Origin: JAXHUM01 sp034189325
GTDB taxonomy: Bacteria; Desulfobacterota; DSM-4660; Desulfatiglandales; Desulfatiglandaceae
Direction: 5' to 3'
NCBI GenBank assembly: GCA_034189325.1
Contig: JAXHUM010000088.1
Location: 1 to 23,699 of the forward strand
DNA length: 23,699 nt
The notes under the pieces were generated by a model that was not told where the DNA came from, did no database searches, and was given only the letters and a program-made list of their open reading frames with translations. Shown one piece after another: positions 15,476-23,699 of this stretch (the first letter of the stretch is position 1; the number at the start of each line of letters is the position of its first letter). A program made the position numbers and the translations under genes.

Positions 15476-17273
15476 AAACCTATCTGCCTTCATAAAGGCC
15501 CTTGAGGAGGCAGGGGAACTTAAAATAATCGATCACCCGGTTTCAACCTATCTTGAGATCAGTAAAATCACAAATGCGGAATCCAAAAGCCCTCAGGGAG
15601 GAAAGGGCCTTTTTTTTAAAAATGTTGAGGGGTCGCGGTTTCCAGTGGTCACAAATCTCTTCGGCAGTCCCACAAGGATATGCATGGCGCTGGGAGTAAA
15701 GGACCTGGATGACCTCGGTTACAGAATAAAGAAGTATCTTGAGATGTCTCCACCGAAGAATTTCAAAGAAGTCTTTCGACTTATCCCTGATCTCCTTTCC
15801 GTAAAAAACGCCTTTCCAAGACGTTCCCGATCAAGAAGACCTCCATGTCAGGAGGTTGTGTATCAAGGAGATGCTGTTGATCTTTCAATCCTCCCCGTCC
15901 TCCATTGCTGGCCCAAGGATGCCGGCCCCTTCATGACTTTACCCCTTGTCTTTACAAAGAGTCTTTCATCCGGAAAGAGGAACATGGGTATGTACAGGCT
16001 TCAGGTCTTTGACAAAAACACAACAGGCATGCACTGGCATATTCACAAAGATGGCTCCCACTTTTACCAGGAATATGTGCGAGAAAAAAGGCGCATGCCT
16101 GTGGCCGTGGCTATTGGCGCGGATCCCGCTACGATTTATGCTGCAACGGCCCCTATGCCCCGAAACGTAGATGAGATGCTTCTGTCAGGCTTTATTCGTA
16201 ACAAACCAATATCCATGGCCAGATGTCTCACGGTTGATATGCAGGTCCCGGAAGAGGCGGAATTCGTGCTTGAAGGATATGTCGATCCGGGGGAATTGAG
16301 ACCTGAGGGGCCGTTCGGGGACCACACGGGATACTATTCCTTGCAAGATAATTATCCCGTTTTTCACGTAACAGCCCTGACCCACCGAAAGTCGCCTGTT
16401 TACTGCGCCACCCTCGTAGGCCCTCCCCCCATGGAAGACTGCTACCTCGCGAAGGCAACAGAGCGCATCTTCCTCCCAATGCTCCAGGCTGTAATGCCAG
16501 AGATAAGAGATTACTGGTTCCCGTGGGAGGGGGTCTTTCACAACATCGTCATTGTCTCAATGGACAAGGAATTCCCCGGTCACGCCTCAAAGCTGATGAA
16601 CGGCCTATGGGGACAGGGTCAGATGAGCTTCTGTAAGGCCATTCTGGTGATAGATAAGAACATAGACCCGAAGGATAAGGCCGCAGTCATGAGAGAGATC
16701 CTTTTACGCCTGGATCTCATGAAGGACCTGACAATATCTCATGGAATCCTCGATGTCCTTGATCACTCCTCTCCTACGCCGACATTTGGGGCAAAGATCG
16801 GCATAGACCTTACAGCCCGAGTGGCTAATGAACCTCCAAGAACTTTCTATCCGACTACCGACCATGTTGCCATTCCTGATTCGAATAGGTTGCTTGCGGC
16901 GGTCACAGACCAGATGGAGGGCGTGATCGATATGAGACATATCCTGTTGACAGATGTTGGAAGAGAGTCCTCGAATACGAGGAATCAGATACTCGCTATG
17001 AATGTGGAGAAGAGCGACACAAGGGGAGGGAGGGAAATCGCCGGTCTGGTGCTTGGCCTTTCAGATCTGAACGCCTTCAATATCATACTGCTGTACGACA
17101 GAGACATCGATTTGGCGGACAACTCTCTTCTTCTGTGGAAGATCTTCAACAATGTTGATCCTGAAAGGGATCTCTTTTTTGAAAAGGATAGAGTGGTCAT
17201 AGACGCTTGTAGAAAAGGTGAGATGGATGGCCATCCGAGAGAGTGGCCGGATGAACTTGTCTTCGATGTCTAG
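15459..17273 (+). CDS. ubiD: UbiD-family prenyl-FMN-dependent decarboxylase
   Basis: 604 residues. N175-MGMYR180 and the His-rich MHWHIHKD fit the metal/prenyl-FMN ligand region, Glu239 is placed like the third metal ligand, and Glu283 and Asp288 in PEGPFGDHTGYY match the catalytic acids of the UbiD family. It decarboxylates aromatic acids, here presumably the prenylated product of the UbiA domain. It is about 100 residues longer than the classical 497-residue E. coli UbiD; long forms of this kind are, from memory, common in menaquinone (futalosine) clusters of anaerobic Proteobacteria. The ATG at 15459 lies inside ubiX (17-nt overlap) with GGGAG about 6 nt upstream. The TTG at 15441 is rejected. 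It is the last gene of the operon; no terminator is clear in the 171 nt that follow. Confidence 0.93.
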   Translation: MKTSYKNLSAFIKALEEAGELKIIDHPVSTYLEISKITNAESKSPQGGKGLFFKNVEGSRFPVVTNLFGSPTRICMALGVKDLDDLGYRIKKYLEMSPPKNFKEVFRLIPDLLSVKNAFPRRSRSRRPPCQEVVYQGDAVDLSILPVLHCWPKDAGPFMTLPLVFTKSLSSGKRNMGMYRLQVFDKNTTGMHWHIHKDGSHFYQEYVREKRRMPVAVAIGADPATIYAATAPMPRNVDEMLLSGFIRNKPISMARCLTVDMQVPEEAEFVLEGYVDPGELRPEGPFGDHTGYYSLQDNYPVFHVTALTHRKSPVYCATLVGPPPMEDCYLAKATERIFLPMLQAVMPEIRDYWFPWEGVFHNIVIVSMDKEFPGHASKLMNGLWGQGQMSFCKAILVIDKNIDPKDKAAVMREILLRLDLMKDLTISHGILDVLDHSSPTPTFGAKIGIDLTARVANEPPRTFYPTTDHVAIPDSNRLLAAVTDQMEGVIDMRHILLTDVGRESSNTRNQILAMNVEKSDTRGGREIAGLVLGLSDLNAFNIILLYDRDIDLADNSLLLWKIFNNVDPERDLFFEKDRVVIDACRKGEMDGHPREWPDELVFDV

Positions 17274-17444
17274 TAGGACCAGGACTCACGGTTCTTGGCA
17301 GAAGACCACCTCATAATACCCTTATTTCCTGACAATCTTTGTTTGTTTTTCATGGCCTTGACCTGGGAAAGGAATTTGTTTAAGTTCATCCCCTATGGGG
17401 AGGACAGCGTTTAGCTCAGAACACTTTGACAAAGCAATGATTCT

Positions 17445-18749
17445 ATGACATCGGACAAAAAAAAGATCTCTTCAGGAATAGGCCAGCTTGATCAATTACT
17501 GGGTGGAGGAATTTATATCGGAGATAACGTGGTCTGGTATGATGAAGTGGGCAGTCTGGCTCCTGTTTTCTATCTCAACCTAATGAAAGTCTCGAAAGAG
17601 CAAAAGAAACATATCATTTACATTAACTTCGACCGTTCAATAAAGAACCTCTTAAGCCTATTGGGGCCTCTGGCTGAAAATCGTCTATTAACGATTCTGG
17701 ATTGTTTTACTTACGGGAAAGGGGAGGGGGCGGAGGTCTTTCTCAAAAGCTATGATGAAGAAGACCCCAGGCTTGAATGTCAGATCTTAAGGGTTGACGA
17801 GCCGCATAATCCCGACTATGTAACGGGGACCTTTTATGCTCTCCATAAAACGATGAATAAGGATGTTCGATTTATCTTTGACAGCCTCACCGGTATGCAG
17901 GAGTTGTGGGGAAGGGAGGATCACATCATCAAGTTTTACTCCCATTCCTGTCCCCGTCTTTATGAACTGAATACTGTTGCTTATTGGATTGTAGAAAAAG
18001 AGGCTCACTCTCAACGTTTAAAGGCCCATATCAATAAAGTCACCCAGGTCGCCATCGACCTCACTCTCAAAAGAGGTAAGACTTCACTGTCGGTCATAAA
18101 GGCTGACAACCGGGATCTTGAAATACTAAACAGATCATGGAACTACTGGAGCAAAGATCTGAATGTTACATTTGATTCAGAAAAGAGTGCCAAAAATAGG
18201 ATTGATCTGGGGAGCCATCTGAGGGAACTTCGTGCGAGAAGAGGCATCTCTCAGACCGAATTGGCCAGGCTTATCGGCGTGACCCCCAGCACCATCTCCC
18301 AGGTTGAAAACAGCCAGATATACCCTTCTTTACCTGCCCTCATCAAAATGGCTGAGACCCTTTCCATTAGTGTGAGTTCGTTTTTCAAAGAGCTGGAGCA
18401 TGGCAGCAGTCTGCCTGTCTTCCACGCTGCTGAGGCTGTTGATGTTCCCTTCCCCAGCACGCTCAAAGGGACTGTCAGAGGGAAGCTCATGATCCCTGTT
18501 GATTTTGACGCGAAGGCGGAACCCTACCTCATTGAAATCCCACCCAAGAAAAACCTTTCTTCCCACTTCTTTATTCATAAAGGCGAAGAGGTAGGCTATC
18601 TCTTGTCCGGCAAACTCCAACTGAAGGTGGAAAATGAGACCTATTCCATCCAAAAGGGCGACATCGTGTATCTCACCTCTGAAATGCCCTCTCAGTGGAA
18701 AAACATTGGTGCAAACACAGCCAAATTGCTCTGGTTCAAAATCAAGTAA
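17445..18749 (+). CDS. KaiC-like (degenerate P-loop) / XRE HTH / cupin regulator
   Basis: 434 residues, three domains. Residues 8-225 resemble a RecA/KaiC-type ATPase: GIGQLDQLLGGG opens it and FIFDSLTGMQ (143-152) matches Walker B. The P-loop region reads IGDNVVWYDEVGSLAPVF and lacks the GKS/GKT lysine, so ATP hydrolysis is doubtful. Residues 255-315 are an XRE helix-turn-helix: LRELRARRGISQTELARLIGV and TPSTISQVENS. Residues 360-432 are a cupin: HFFIHKGEEVGYLLSGKLQL and KGDIVYL. Likely a transcription factor sensing a small molecule through the cupin or the KaiC-like part. It lies just after the UbiD gene, on the same strand, and may regulate that operon. There is no clear Shine-Dalgarno before the ATG at 17445, and the promoter is uncertain (TTGACC near 17360 has a weak -10). 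Confidence 0.85.
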   Translation: MTSDKKKISSGIGQLDQLLGGGIYIGDNVVWYDEVGSLAPVFYLNLMKVSKEQKKHIIYINFDRSIKNLLSLLGPLAENRLLTILDCFTYGKGEGAEVFLKSYDEEDPRLECQILRVDEPHNPDYVTGTFYALHKTMNKDVRFIFDSLTGMQELWGREDHIIKFYSHSCPRLYELNTVAYWIVEKEAHSQRLKAHINKVTQVAIDLTLKRGKTSLSVIKADNRDLEILNRSWNYWSKDLNVTFDSEKSAKNRIDLGSHLRELRARRGISQTELARLIGVTPSTISQVENSQIYPSLPALIKMAETLSISVSSFFKELEHGSSLPVFHAAEAVDVPFPSTLKGTVRGKLMIPVDFDAKAEPYLIEIPPKKNLSSHFFIHKGEEVGYLLSGKLQLKVENETYSIQKGDIVYLTSEMPSQWKNIGANTAKLLWFKIK

Positions 18750-19167
18750 GGGGTTCAGTTCTTTGCAGTCAAACTCGTATTCAATTTTATTGTCCTTTAG
18801 GATACACTGTTATTTTCCGCCCCTCCTTGTGCGGATCTATGTGATGCAGGTGGATTCTCTATCGGTATAACATCTATTCATTGAGGGCAAAGTCTGTCAA
18901 AGATAGATGGCGACGAACAATGCCTTGAGAAAGCCCGCGAAGTAGAACATATCGTTGACATTGGTTAGCTTAAGTTGTAAAATTTATTGTTAAATTTGGA
19001 ACTCTTCGCTAGTTAATGTCTTTAAAGAGTCTATGAATGTAGGTTGCGCGCCTTTTACAAGGATGCGATCTTCTTCCGAAATGAGGTATGATCTATGACT
19101 AACAATGAAGTGCCTTCTAATCATTTTGAAGACCAATAGACCCTGTCGATGAAAGGCTTGAGGGATC
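18750..19167. other. 418-nt intergenic region with promoter and a possible 14-codon leader ORF
   Basis: Holds the promoter at 18955-18983 and a leader of about 178 nt before the response regulator. Within the leader, ATG at 19095 opens a 14-codon frame (MTNNEVPSNHFEDQ) ending at 19139, with GAGGT 9 nt upstream. Its composition does not resemble an attenuator peptide, so I list it only as possible. No terminator for the upstream gene is evident and no other gene is supported. Confidence 0.4.
18955..18983 (+). promoter_or_regulatory. Strong sigma-70-type promoter for the two-component cluster
   Basis: TTGACA (18955-18960, perfect -35), 17-nt spacer, TAAAAT (18978-18983, 5/6), followed by an A/T-rich start region. 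Predicted start near 18990, in the 418-nt gap before the response regulator. It would drive at least the receiver gene and probably the kinase 120 nt beyond it. Confidence 0.65.
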
Positions 19168-19542
19168 ATGATGAGCAATGAGAATAATAAAAAAACGATC
19201 CTGGTGATAGAAGATGATGCGGATGTTTTGGCTATGCTTCTAAAGCATTTGGAGTATTTAGGCTATACCGTCCTCAGTGCTGTAGATGGTATGGAGGGCC
19301 TGAAACTGATAGAAAGAGAAGACTACGATTTGGTAATTACTGACATTGTCATGCCTTTTGTCAGTGGTATAGGCGTGGTAACGGCTCTTAAGGAGAAAAA
19401 ACCCGAAATTCCCGTCATAGCAATCACCGGTTACGGAAAGGAGCCGGAAACGGCAGCCATTGAAAAAAAGGCGGACCTTGTCATCTCCAAGCCAGTAAGA
19501 ATGAAGGTTTTGAAGGAACATTTAGCTCGACTCTTGGGGTGA
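19168..19542 (+). CDS. Single-domain response regulator (receiver, CheY-like)
   Basis: 124 residues, receiver domain only. Acid pocket EDD (15-17), phospho-acceptor Asp59 in LVITDIVMP, Thr87 in AITGYG, Lys108 in ISKPV: a complete, competent receiver. No output domain, so it works by protein contact or as a phosphate relay or sink. ATG at 19168 or 19171; GAGGG is a few bases upstream of both. It comes 120 nt before a hybrid kinase and is probably co-transcribed with it. A phosphorelay between the two is an inference. Confidence 0.93.
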   Translation: MMSNENNKKTILVIEDDADVLAMLLKHLEYLGYTVLSAVDGMEGLKLIEREDYDLVITDIVMPFVSGIGVVTALKEKKPEIPVIAITGYGKEPETAAIEKKADLVISKPVRMKVLKEHLARLLG

Positions 19543-19662
19543 CAAGAGGGATCCGACCATATCTAGTGAAATCGACCGAACCCCCATTTGCCAAAGGTAC
19601 GTAGCTCACATACCAGGAAGGCGATTTGGAGAAATTAGGTGGCATAACAGGGAGAAGTAGAC

Positions 19663-22077
19663 ATGACCAATCTTTATGTGTTGAATGGGTCAGAGAAGGG
19701 CAAGTCTTTTGTCATTGAGGGTGATAGTGCCTATGTGGGACGAATGTCTGAGAATGATATTCAAATCGATGACAGCTCCATTTCTCGTCGACATTTGAAG
19801 GTGGTGGTAAGAGATAACAGGTACAAGATTGTGGATCTTAGGAGTACCAACGGCACCTTTATAAATCGTGTCCGAATCAATCCCGATAGGGAGTATGAGG
19901 TGGAGGAAGGTGTTCCGATCGCTATCGGCAAGGTTTTGATTTCCTTCGGTAAAACCCTCCCTGAAGAGGCGGCAATCCAGAGTTCGTCCGATTTCTCGAA
20001 CGAGATTTCTCAGACCGGAATATTCACTGCGGACAGGCGAAGACCTGTGTCACCCACAAAAGATCTGGAATTGATTCATGGTGTTGCCAATGTCCTAATG
20101 CAATCATTGGATATCAATGAGATTCTGGAGAATATTCTAGATAATATTTTCGGCCTGCTTAAGAGAATCGACAGAGGGGCGATCCTCTTGGTCGATGACA
20201 ATACAGGAGAACTCGAGCAAATCATCGGCAGGGGCAAATACTGTGACGGAAAGACAGGTTTCAACTATAGTAGGGCCGTGGCGGACGAGGTCATGAAAGA
20301 GGGAAAGCCTGTTATGATTTCAGACACCAGTCGGGAAAACAGGAGTGATTTCTCAGACAGCATGTTTTGGATAAAATCAGTGATGTGTGTCCCACTTATT
20401 AGCAGGTCTCAACTCCGTGGGGTCATTTATGTGGATTCGGTGAATACGCCCTGTGGATTTCGAGAGGATGACCTGTCTTTAATTACCTCTTTGAGCAGTT
20501 CCGCGGCAATAGCCATTGAAAATGCGCTGCTTTATTCCAATTTGGAGAAAAAGATCGAGGAAAGAACAAGGAGCCTTCGTGAGACCGAGAAAAGACTGAG
20601 GGAGAGTGAGGCACGGTTCAAGGCGATATTTGACAATATGAGCAGCGGCGTCATTGTCTATGAAATCATCAATGATGGTGAAGACTTTGCCGTCTTAGAT
20701 CTTAACGGGGCCTCGTTAAGGATTGAGAAAATCAGTCGCAAAGAGGTGCTGGGAAAAAGGGTCCAGAATGTGCTTCCTAAAACCTTAGACAATGATTTGC
20801 CGAAGGTATTCAAAAGGGTATGGGAGACGGGAATGCCGGAATATCATCCGGTTACTCTTTCCGATAGTCAGAGAATTATCGGTTGGAGAGAATATTACGT
20901 GTATCGCTTACCATCAGGTGAAATCGTAACAATCTATGACGACGTGACCGACAAGAAAAATGCCGAGAAGGAGCATAGGGCCTTGCAGGAGCAACTCCTT
21001 GCCTCTCAGAAGATGGAGGCTATTGGTATCCTGGCAGGGGGAACGGCTCACAATTTCAGAAATATCCTACAGGCGATTTCGGGAAACATCGAATATCTCG
21101 AAATGATACATAGCAATACATCGGATGTCTGCGAAATAGGCAAGAATATTCACGATTCCATAGATAAAGGCGCCGATCTTATAAACAATCTCCTGCATTT
21201 CTCCAAGAGAGGGGGCGCACTCGAACTGGAAGATCTGGATTTGGCGGAAGTCATTCGTAAAACCTGTGAAATTACAGAAAAATTGTTTGATAAGAAGATT
21301 GAAATTCATGTTCACCTTGAGGAAGGACTATTTGTGAAAGGCAACCACTCACTTCTGTCGCTCGTGTTCATGAATCTGTTTACAAACGCACGGGATGCTA
21401 TGCCCGGTGGAGGCACTTTGACCATTAAAGCCCAAAAGAATGGAAACAGTGTGACGGCAACCGTCTCTGATACGGGAGAGGGTATGGAGAAGGATACCTT
21501 GGAGAAGATCTTTGATCCCTTTTTCACACTGAAGGAAGTTGGTATGGGTACAGGCCTAGGTCTTTCTACAAGTCATGGCATTATTGAACAGCACAAGGGG
21601 ACTATTGACGTCTCTTCAAAACCTGGGAAGGGAACAACATTCACAATCCATGTTCCCATGGCGAAAATTGAAAAATTGGCCAAACATGAAGGTAATAAGC
21701 ACATTGTCTTTGGCAAGGGACAGAAAGTCATGATTGTTGATGACGAGCGTCCGGCACTTGATTCTCTAGCGAAACTGATAGAAAGATTAGGCTACAGGGC
21801 CTTCCCGGTCAACAATCCTCTCGAAGCAGTGAGCGGTTATATTGAATGGTCTCCTGATATGGTGATTATGGACAGGAGTATGCCGGAAATGGATGGAGTC
21901 GCCTGCATAAAGGAACTAATCAAGACCGATCCGGATGCGAAGATTATTATTATCTCCGGTTATGAAGAATTCGGGGCAAATGGGATTGATGAAGATGTCA
22001 AAGGTATGATTAAGGGCTACTTTACAAAACCTTTTGGCGCGGAAGATTTAGGTAAGATACTCTTTGAAGTCCTTTAG
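19663..22077 (+). CDS. FHA-GAF-PAS hybrid histidine kinase with C-terminal receiver
   Basis: 804 residues, no membrane helices, so a cytoplasmic sensor. FHA 2-97 (YVGRMSENDIQIDD, SRRHLKV, STNGTFIN) binds phosphothreonine peptides; GAF about 135-290; a coiled coil 292-318; PAS about 318-430; the HisKA H-box with His463; HATPase with N-box NLFTNARDAM, G1 DTGEGM (603-608) and G2 GTGLGLS (629-635); receiver 687-804 with Asp737 and Lys789. The H-box reads TAHNFRNILQ where most relatives have AHDFNN, so the acidic residue after the histidine is lost. A GGGAG ribosome site lies 8 nt before the ATG. Flanked by a lone receiver and an NtrC-type activator, it is likely the input of this signalling group. 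Signals are unknown. Confidence 0.92.
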   Translation: MTNLYVLNGSEKGKSFVIEGDSAYVGRMSENDIQIDDSSISRRHLKVVVRDNRYKIVDLRSTNGTFINRVRINPDREYEVEEGVPIAIGKVLISFGKTLPEEAAIQSSSDFSNEISQTGIFTADRRRPVSPTKDLELIHGVANVLMQSLDINEILENILDNIFGLLKRIDRGAILLVDDNTGELEQIIGRGKYCDGKTGFNYSRAVADEVMKEGKPVMISDTSRENRSDFSDSMFWIKSVMCVPLISRSQLRGVIYVDSVNTPCGFREDDLSLITSLSSSAAIAIENALLYSNLEKKIEERTRSLRETEKRLRESEARFKAIFDNMSSGVIVYEIINDGEDFAVLDLNGASLRIEKISRKEVLGKRVQNVLPKTLDNDLPKVFKRVWETGMPEYHPVTLSDSQRIIGWREYYVYRLPSGEIVTIYDDVTDKKNAEKEHRALQEQLLASQKMEAIGILAGGTAHNFRNILQAISGNIEYLEMIHSNTSDVCEIGKNIHDSIDKGADLINNLLHFSKRGGALELEDLDLAEVIRKTCEITEKLFDKKIEIHVHLEEGLFVKGNHSLLSLVFMNLFTNARDAMPGGGTLTIKAQKNGNSVTATVSDTGEGMEKDTLEKIFDPFFTLKEVGMGTGLGLSTSHGIIEQHKGTIDVSSKPGKGTTFTIHVPMAKIEKLAKHEGNKHIVFGKGQKVMIVDDERPALDSLAKLIERLGYRAFPVNNPLEAVSGYIEWSPDMVIMDRSMPEMDGVACIKELIKTDPDAKIIIISGYEEFGANGIDEDVKGMIKGYFTKPFGAEDLGKILFEVL

Positions 22078-22286
22078 AGATGGGAGAAAATGATAGCCCT
22101 GAGGTGGCTTCCGTTATCCGGCCGGGCAAAGTATTGATCAACCTACAAGAAAGAGCCGGCAGATATTTTGATTTACTATCCCAGGCTTAGCCCGCTGTTT
22201 GAGACCTAAGGTGGATTGGTTCTGACACAAGCTTCGGATGAACGAGGTCGCTTTCGAGTGCCCTTCACAAGAGGTTATGAAGAGAT

Positions 22287-23696
22287 ATGAGTGATACTAA
22301 TTTGAACACACTGATTATTGAAACGGACCCTTTGATGTCGGGTTTAATTCAAGAAAAGGCACTCCAACTGGGGCTCCTGTCGTGTCGTTGTGTTGATCCT
22401 CGGTGGGAAATATCAAAACTGAACTCCATGAATCCGGAACTCGCTATCTTGGGGCCTTCACTTGATGGAGAAGTAAACCTTAAGTGCATTCATAAGTTAA
22501 AGATCATTGATCCTTTTATGCCTATTATGGCGATCTACGATCGGAGTCGGCCTGTAGGGGAGGTTTCGTATTCTCCTTTTGGAGGTGTGTTTTGGATTGA
22601 AAAAGAGCTTTGTTTGAACGAGATTTCCAATACCTTAAATCAGATATTCGATTATAGGAACAAATGTGAATCTCCGCCTGATTTTCAGATGCTTATTGGG
22701 CAGAGTCAGCAGATAAGAGACATCCGGGAGAGGCTTCGCAATGTGGCGGCAAGAGATATTACTGTCTTAATCACGGGGGAGACCGGAACCGGAAAAGAGC
22801 TCATCGCTAGATCCATCCACTATTACTCATCCCGCAATAGAGGTCCCTTAGTCAAGATAAACTGCGGGGCCCTACCTGATGAACTGCTTGAAAGTGAAGT
22901 GTTTGGTTTTCAAAGGGGGGCCTTCACAGATGCCAATAGAGACAAGCCCGGGCGTCTTGAGATGGCCAATGGCGGAACTCTTTTTATTGATGAAATTGGG
23001 GATTTGTCGCTTTCTCTCCAGGTTAAATTCCTGCAAGTTCTTGAGGACAAGGAGTTCTCGAGGCTTGGGGGTGTCGAGGACAGAATTGTCGATACCCGAG
23101 TTGTAGCCGCCACAAATGCGGATCTAGCTGATAAGGTCCGCGAGGGCACATTCAGAAAAGACCTTTTTTATCGTTTAAATATGGTCCAAATAAAGGCCCC
23201 TCCATTAAGAATAAGGAGGGAGGATATCCCGATTTTATTCGATTATTTCATTCAAAAGTACTGTTATGATTTCAAGAAGAAGCACATAATGATCCCTGAT
23301 AAGGTCGCCCAATTTTTTCAGGTCTACCAATGGCCGGGAAATGTCAGGGAACTTGAAAATACCGTAAGGAGAGCCATTGTTCTGCAGGATTGGGACTTTG
23401 TCTTTGAGGAGATGAGCTTAGAGAACCAAGGAGACGAGGATCAAACAGCCGATCCCATCGTCGGCAGTCAATATCCTATGATCGATTTGAATGATCGTGA
23501 AATAAATGATCTTATTAGGGAAAATAATTTCTCTCTGAAAAAGACGAGCAAGGCTTACGTGTCGGAGGTTGAACGCAGGGCTATCCTGGAAACACTCCAT
23601 GAAACAAGATGGAACCGGAAAAGGGCCGCTCAACTCCTGCAGGTAAGTTATAAGACTTTATTGAACCGTATCCAAGAATTTAATTTGGCGCCCTAA
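22287..23696 (+). CDS. NtrC-family sigma-54-dependent activator with degenerate receiver
   Basis: 469 residues. Receiver-like domain 5-125, but the acid pocket is ETD (12-14) and the phospho-acceptor position in ELAILGPS holds Gly56, so phosphorylation in the usual way is unlikely; Lys106 remains. The AAA+ domain 135-370 has Walker A GETGTGKE (164-171), Walker B GGTLFIDEIGD, the sigma-54 contact loop GAFTDA (211-216, usual form GAFTGA), FYRLN, and WPGNVRELEN. A Fis-type helix-turn-helix (NRKRAAQLLQVSYKTLLNRIQEF) closes the protein. It ends 3 nt before the window end. The 209-nt gap upstream shows no clear promoter. Targets should have -24/-12 promoters; I found none convincing in this window. 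Confidence 0.92.
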   Translation: MSDTNLNTLIIETDPLMSGLIQEKALQLGLLSCRCVDPRWEISKLNSMNPELAILGPSLDGEVNLKCIHKLKIIDPFMPIMAIYDRSRPVGEVSYSPFGGVFWIEKELCLNEISNTLNQIFDYRNKCESPPDFQMLIGQSQQIRDIRERLRNVAARDITVLITGETGTGKELIARSIHYYSSRNRGPLVKINCGALPDELLESEVFGFQRGAFTDANRDKPGRLEMANGGTLFIDEIGDLSLSLQVKFLQVLEDKEFSRLGGVEDRIVDTRVVAATNADLADKVREGTFRKDLFYRLNMVQIKAPPLRIRREDIPILFDYFIQKYCYDFKKKHIMIPDKVAQFFQVYQWPGNVRELENTVRRAIVLQDWDFVFEEMSLENQGDEDQTADPIVGSQYPMIDLNDREINDLIRENNFSLKKTSKAYVSEVERRAILETLHETRWNRKRAAQLLQVSYKTLLNRIQEFNLAP

Positions 23697-23699
23697 GTA

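Noticed and set aside
22115..22123. TATCCGGCC, matching one arm of the 8907-8930 stem
   Set aside because: Nine bases without the partner arm; likely chance.

Overview
The window looks like chromosomal DNA from a strict anaerobe. Desulfobacterota (sulfate-reducing or syntrophic 'deltaproteobacteria') is my best guess. The reasons are a rubrerythrin-type protein, a Cys-rich double [4Fe-4S] protein, an ADP-forming acyl-CoA synthetase beta chain, an acyl-CoA dehydrogenase, UbiA/UbiX/UbiD genes of the kind used in anaerobic menaquinone synthesis, and dense two-component and sigma-54 regulation. No phylogenetic marker is present, so this stays an inference. I saw no RNA genes, insertion sequences, phage genes or CRISPR arrays. 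A 100-N scaffold gap at 4161-4260 suggests a draft or metagenome assembly.

Layout. 1-495: 3' part of a ferritin-like/rubrerythrin gene. 536-3592 (minus): a 1018-residue radical SAM / ArsM-like methyltransferase / Cys-rich DUF5714-like fusion, divergent from an MFS carrier (3708-5021) that contains the gap. 5023-6749 (minus): pyrK-pyrD, the type 1B dihydroorotate dehydrogenase, divergent from a MarR regulator (6969-7382) across a 219-nt region with an 11-bp-arm palindrome. 7544-8677: winged-helix plus Cys-rich ferredoxin protein. 9047-9715: stand-alone acyl-CoA synthetase beta chain behind a strong sigma-70-like promoter and a stem-loop leader. 10129-11283: acyl-CoA dehydrogenase.

11484-17273 is the most striking block, a tight plus-strand operon: periplasmic binding protein, ABC ATPase, a fusion of a complete ABC permease to a complete UbiA prenyltransferase, then UbiX and UbiD. 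Four of the five genes are joined in pairs by overlaps (4, 4 and 17 nt); only the UbiA-UbiX junction has a 49-nt gap. I infer a transporter dedicated to an aromatic precursor that is prenylated and then decarboxylated, perhaps in a futalosine-type menaquinone route. The substrate cannot be read from the sequence.

17445-23696 is regulatory: a KaiC-like (degenerate P-loop) / XRE helix-turn-helix / cupin fusion, a single-domain response regulator behind a good promoter, an FHA-GAF-PAS hybrid histidine kinase, and an NtrC-type sigma-54 activator whose receiver has lost the phospho-acceptor aspartate.
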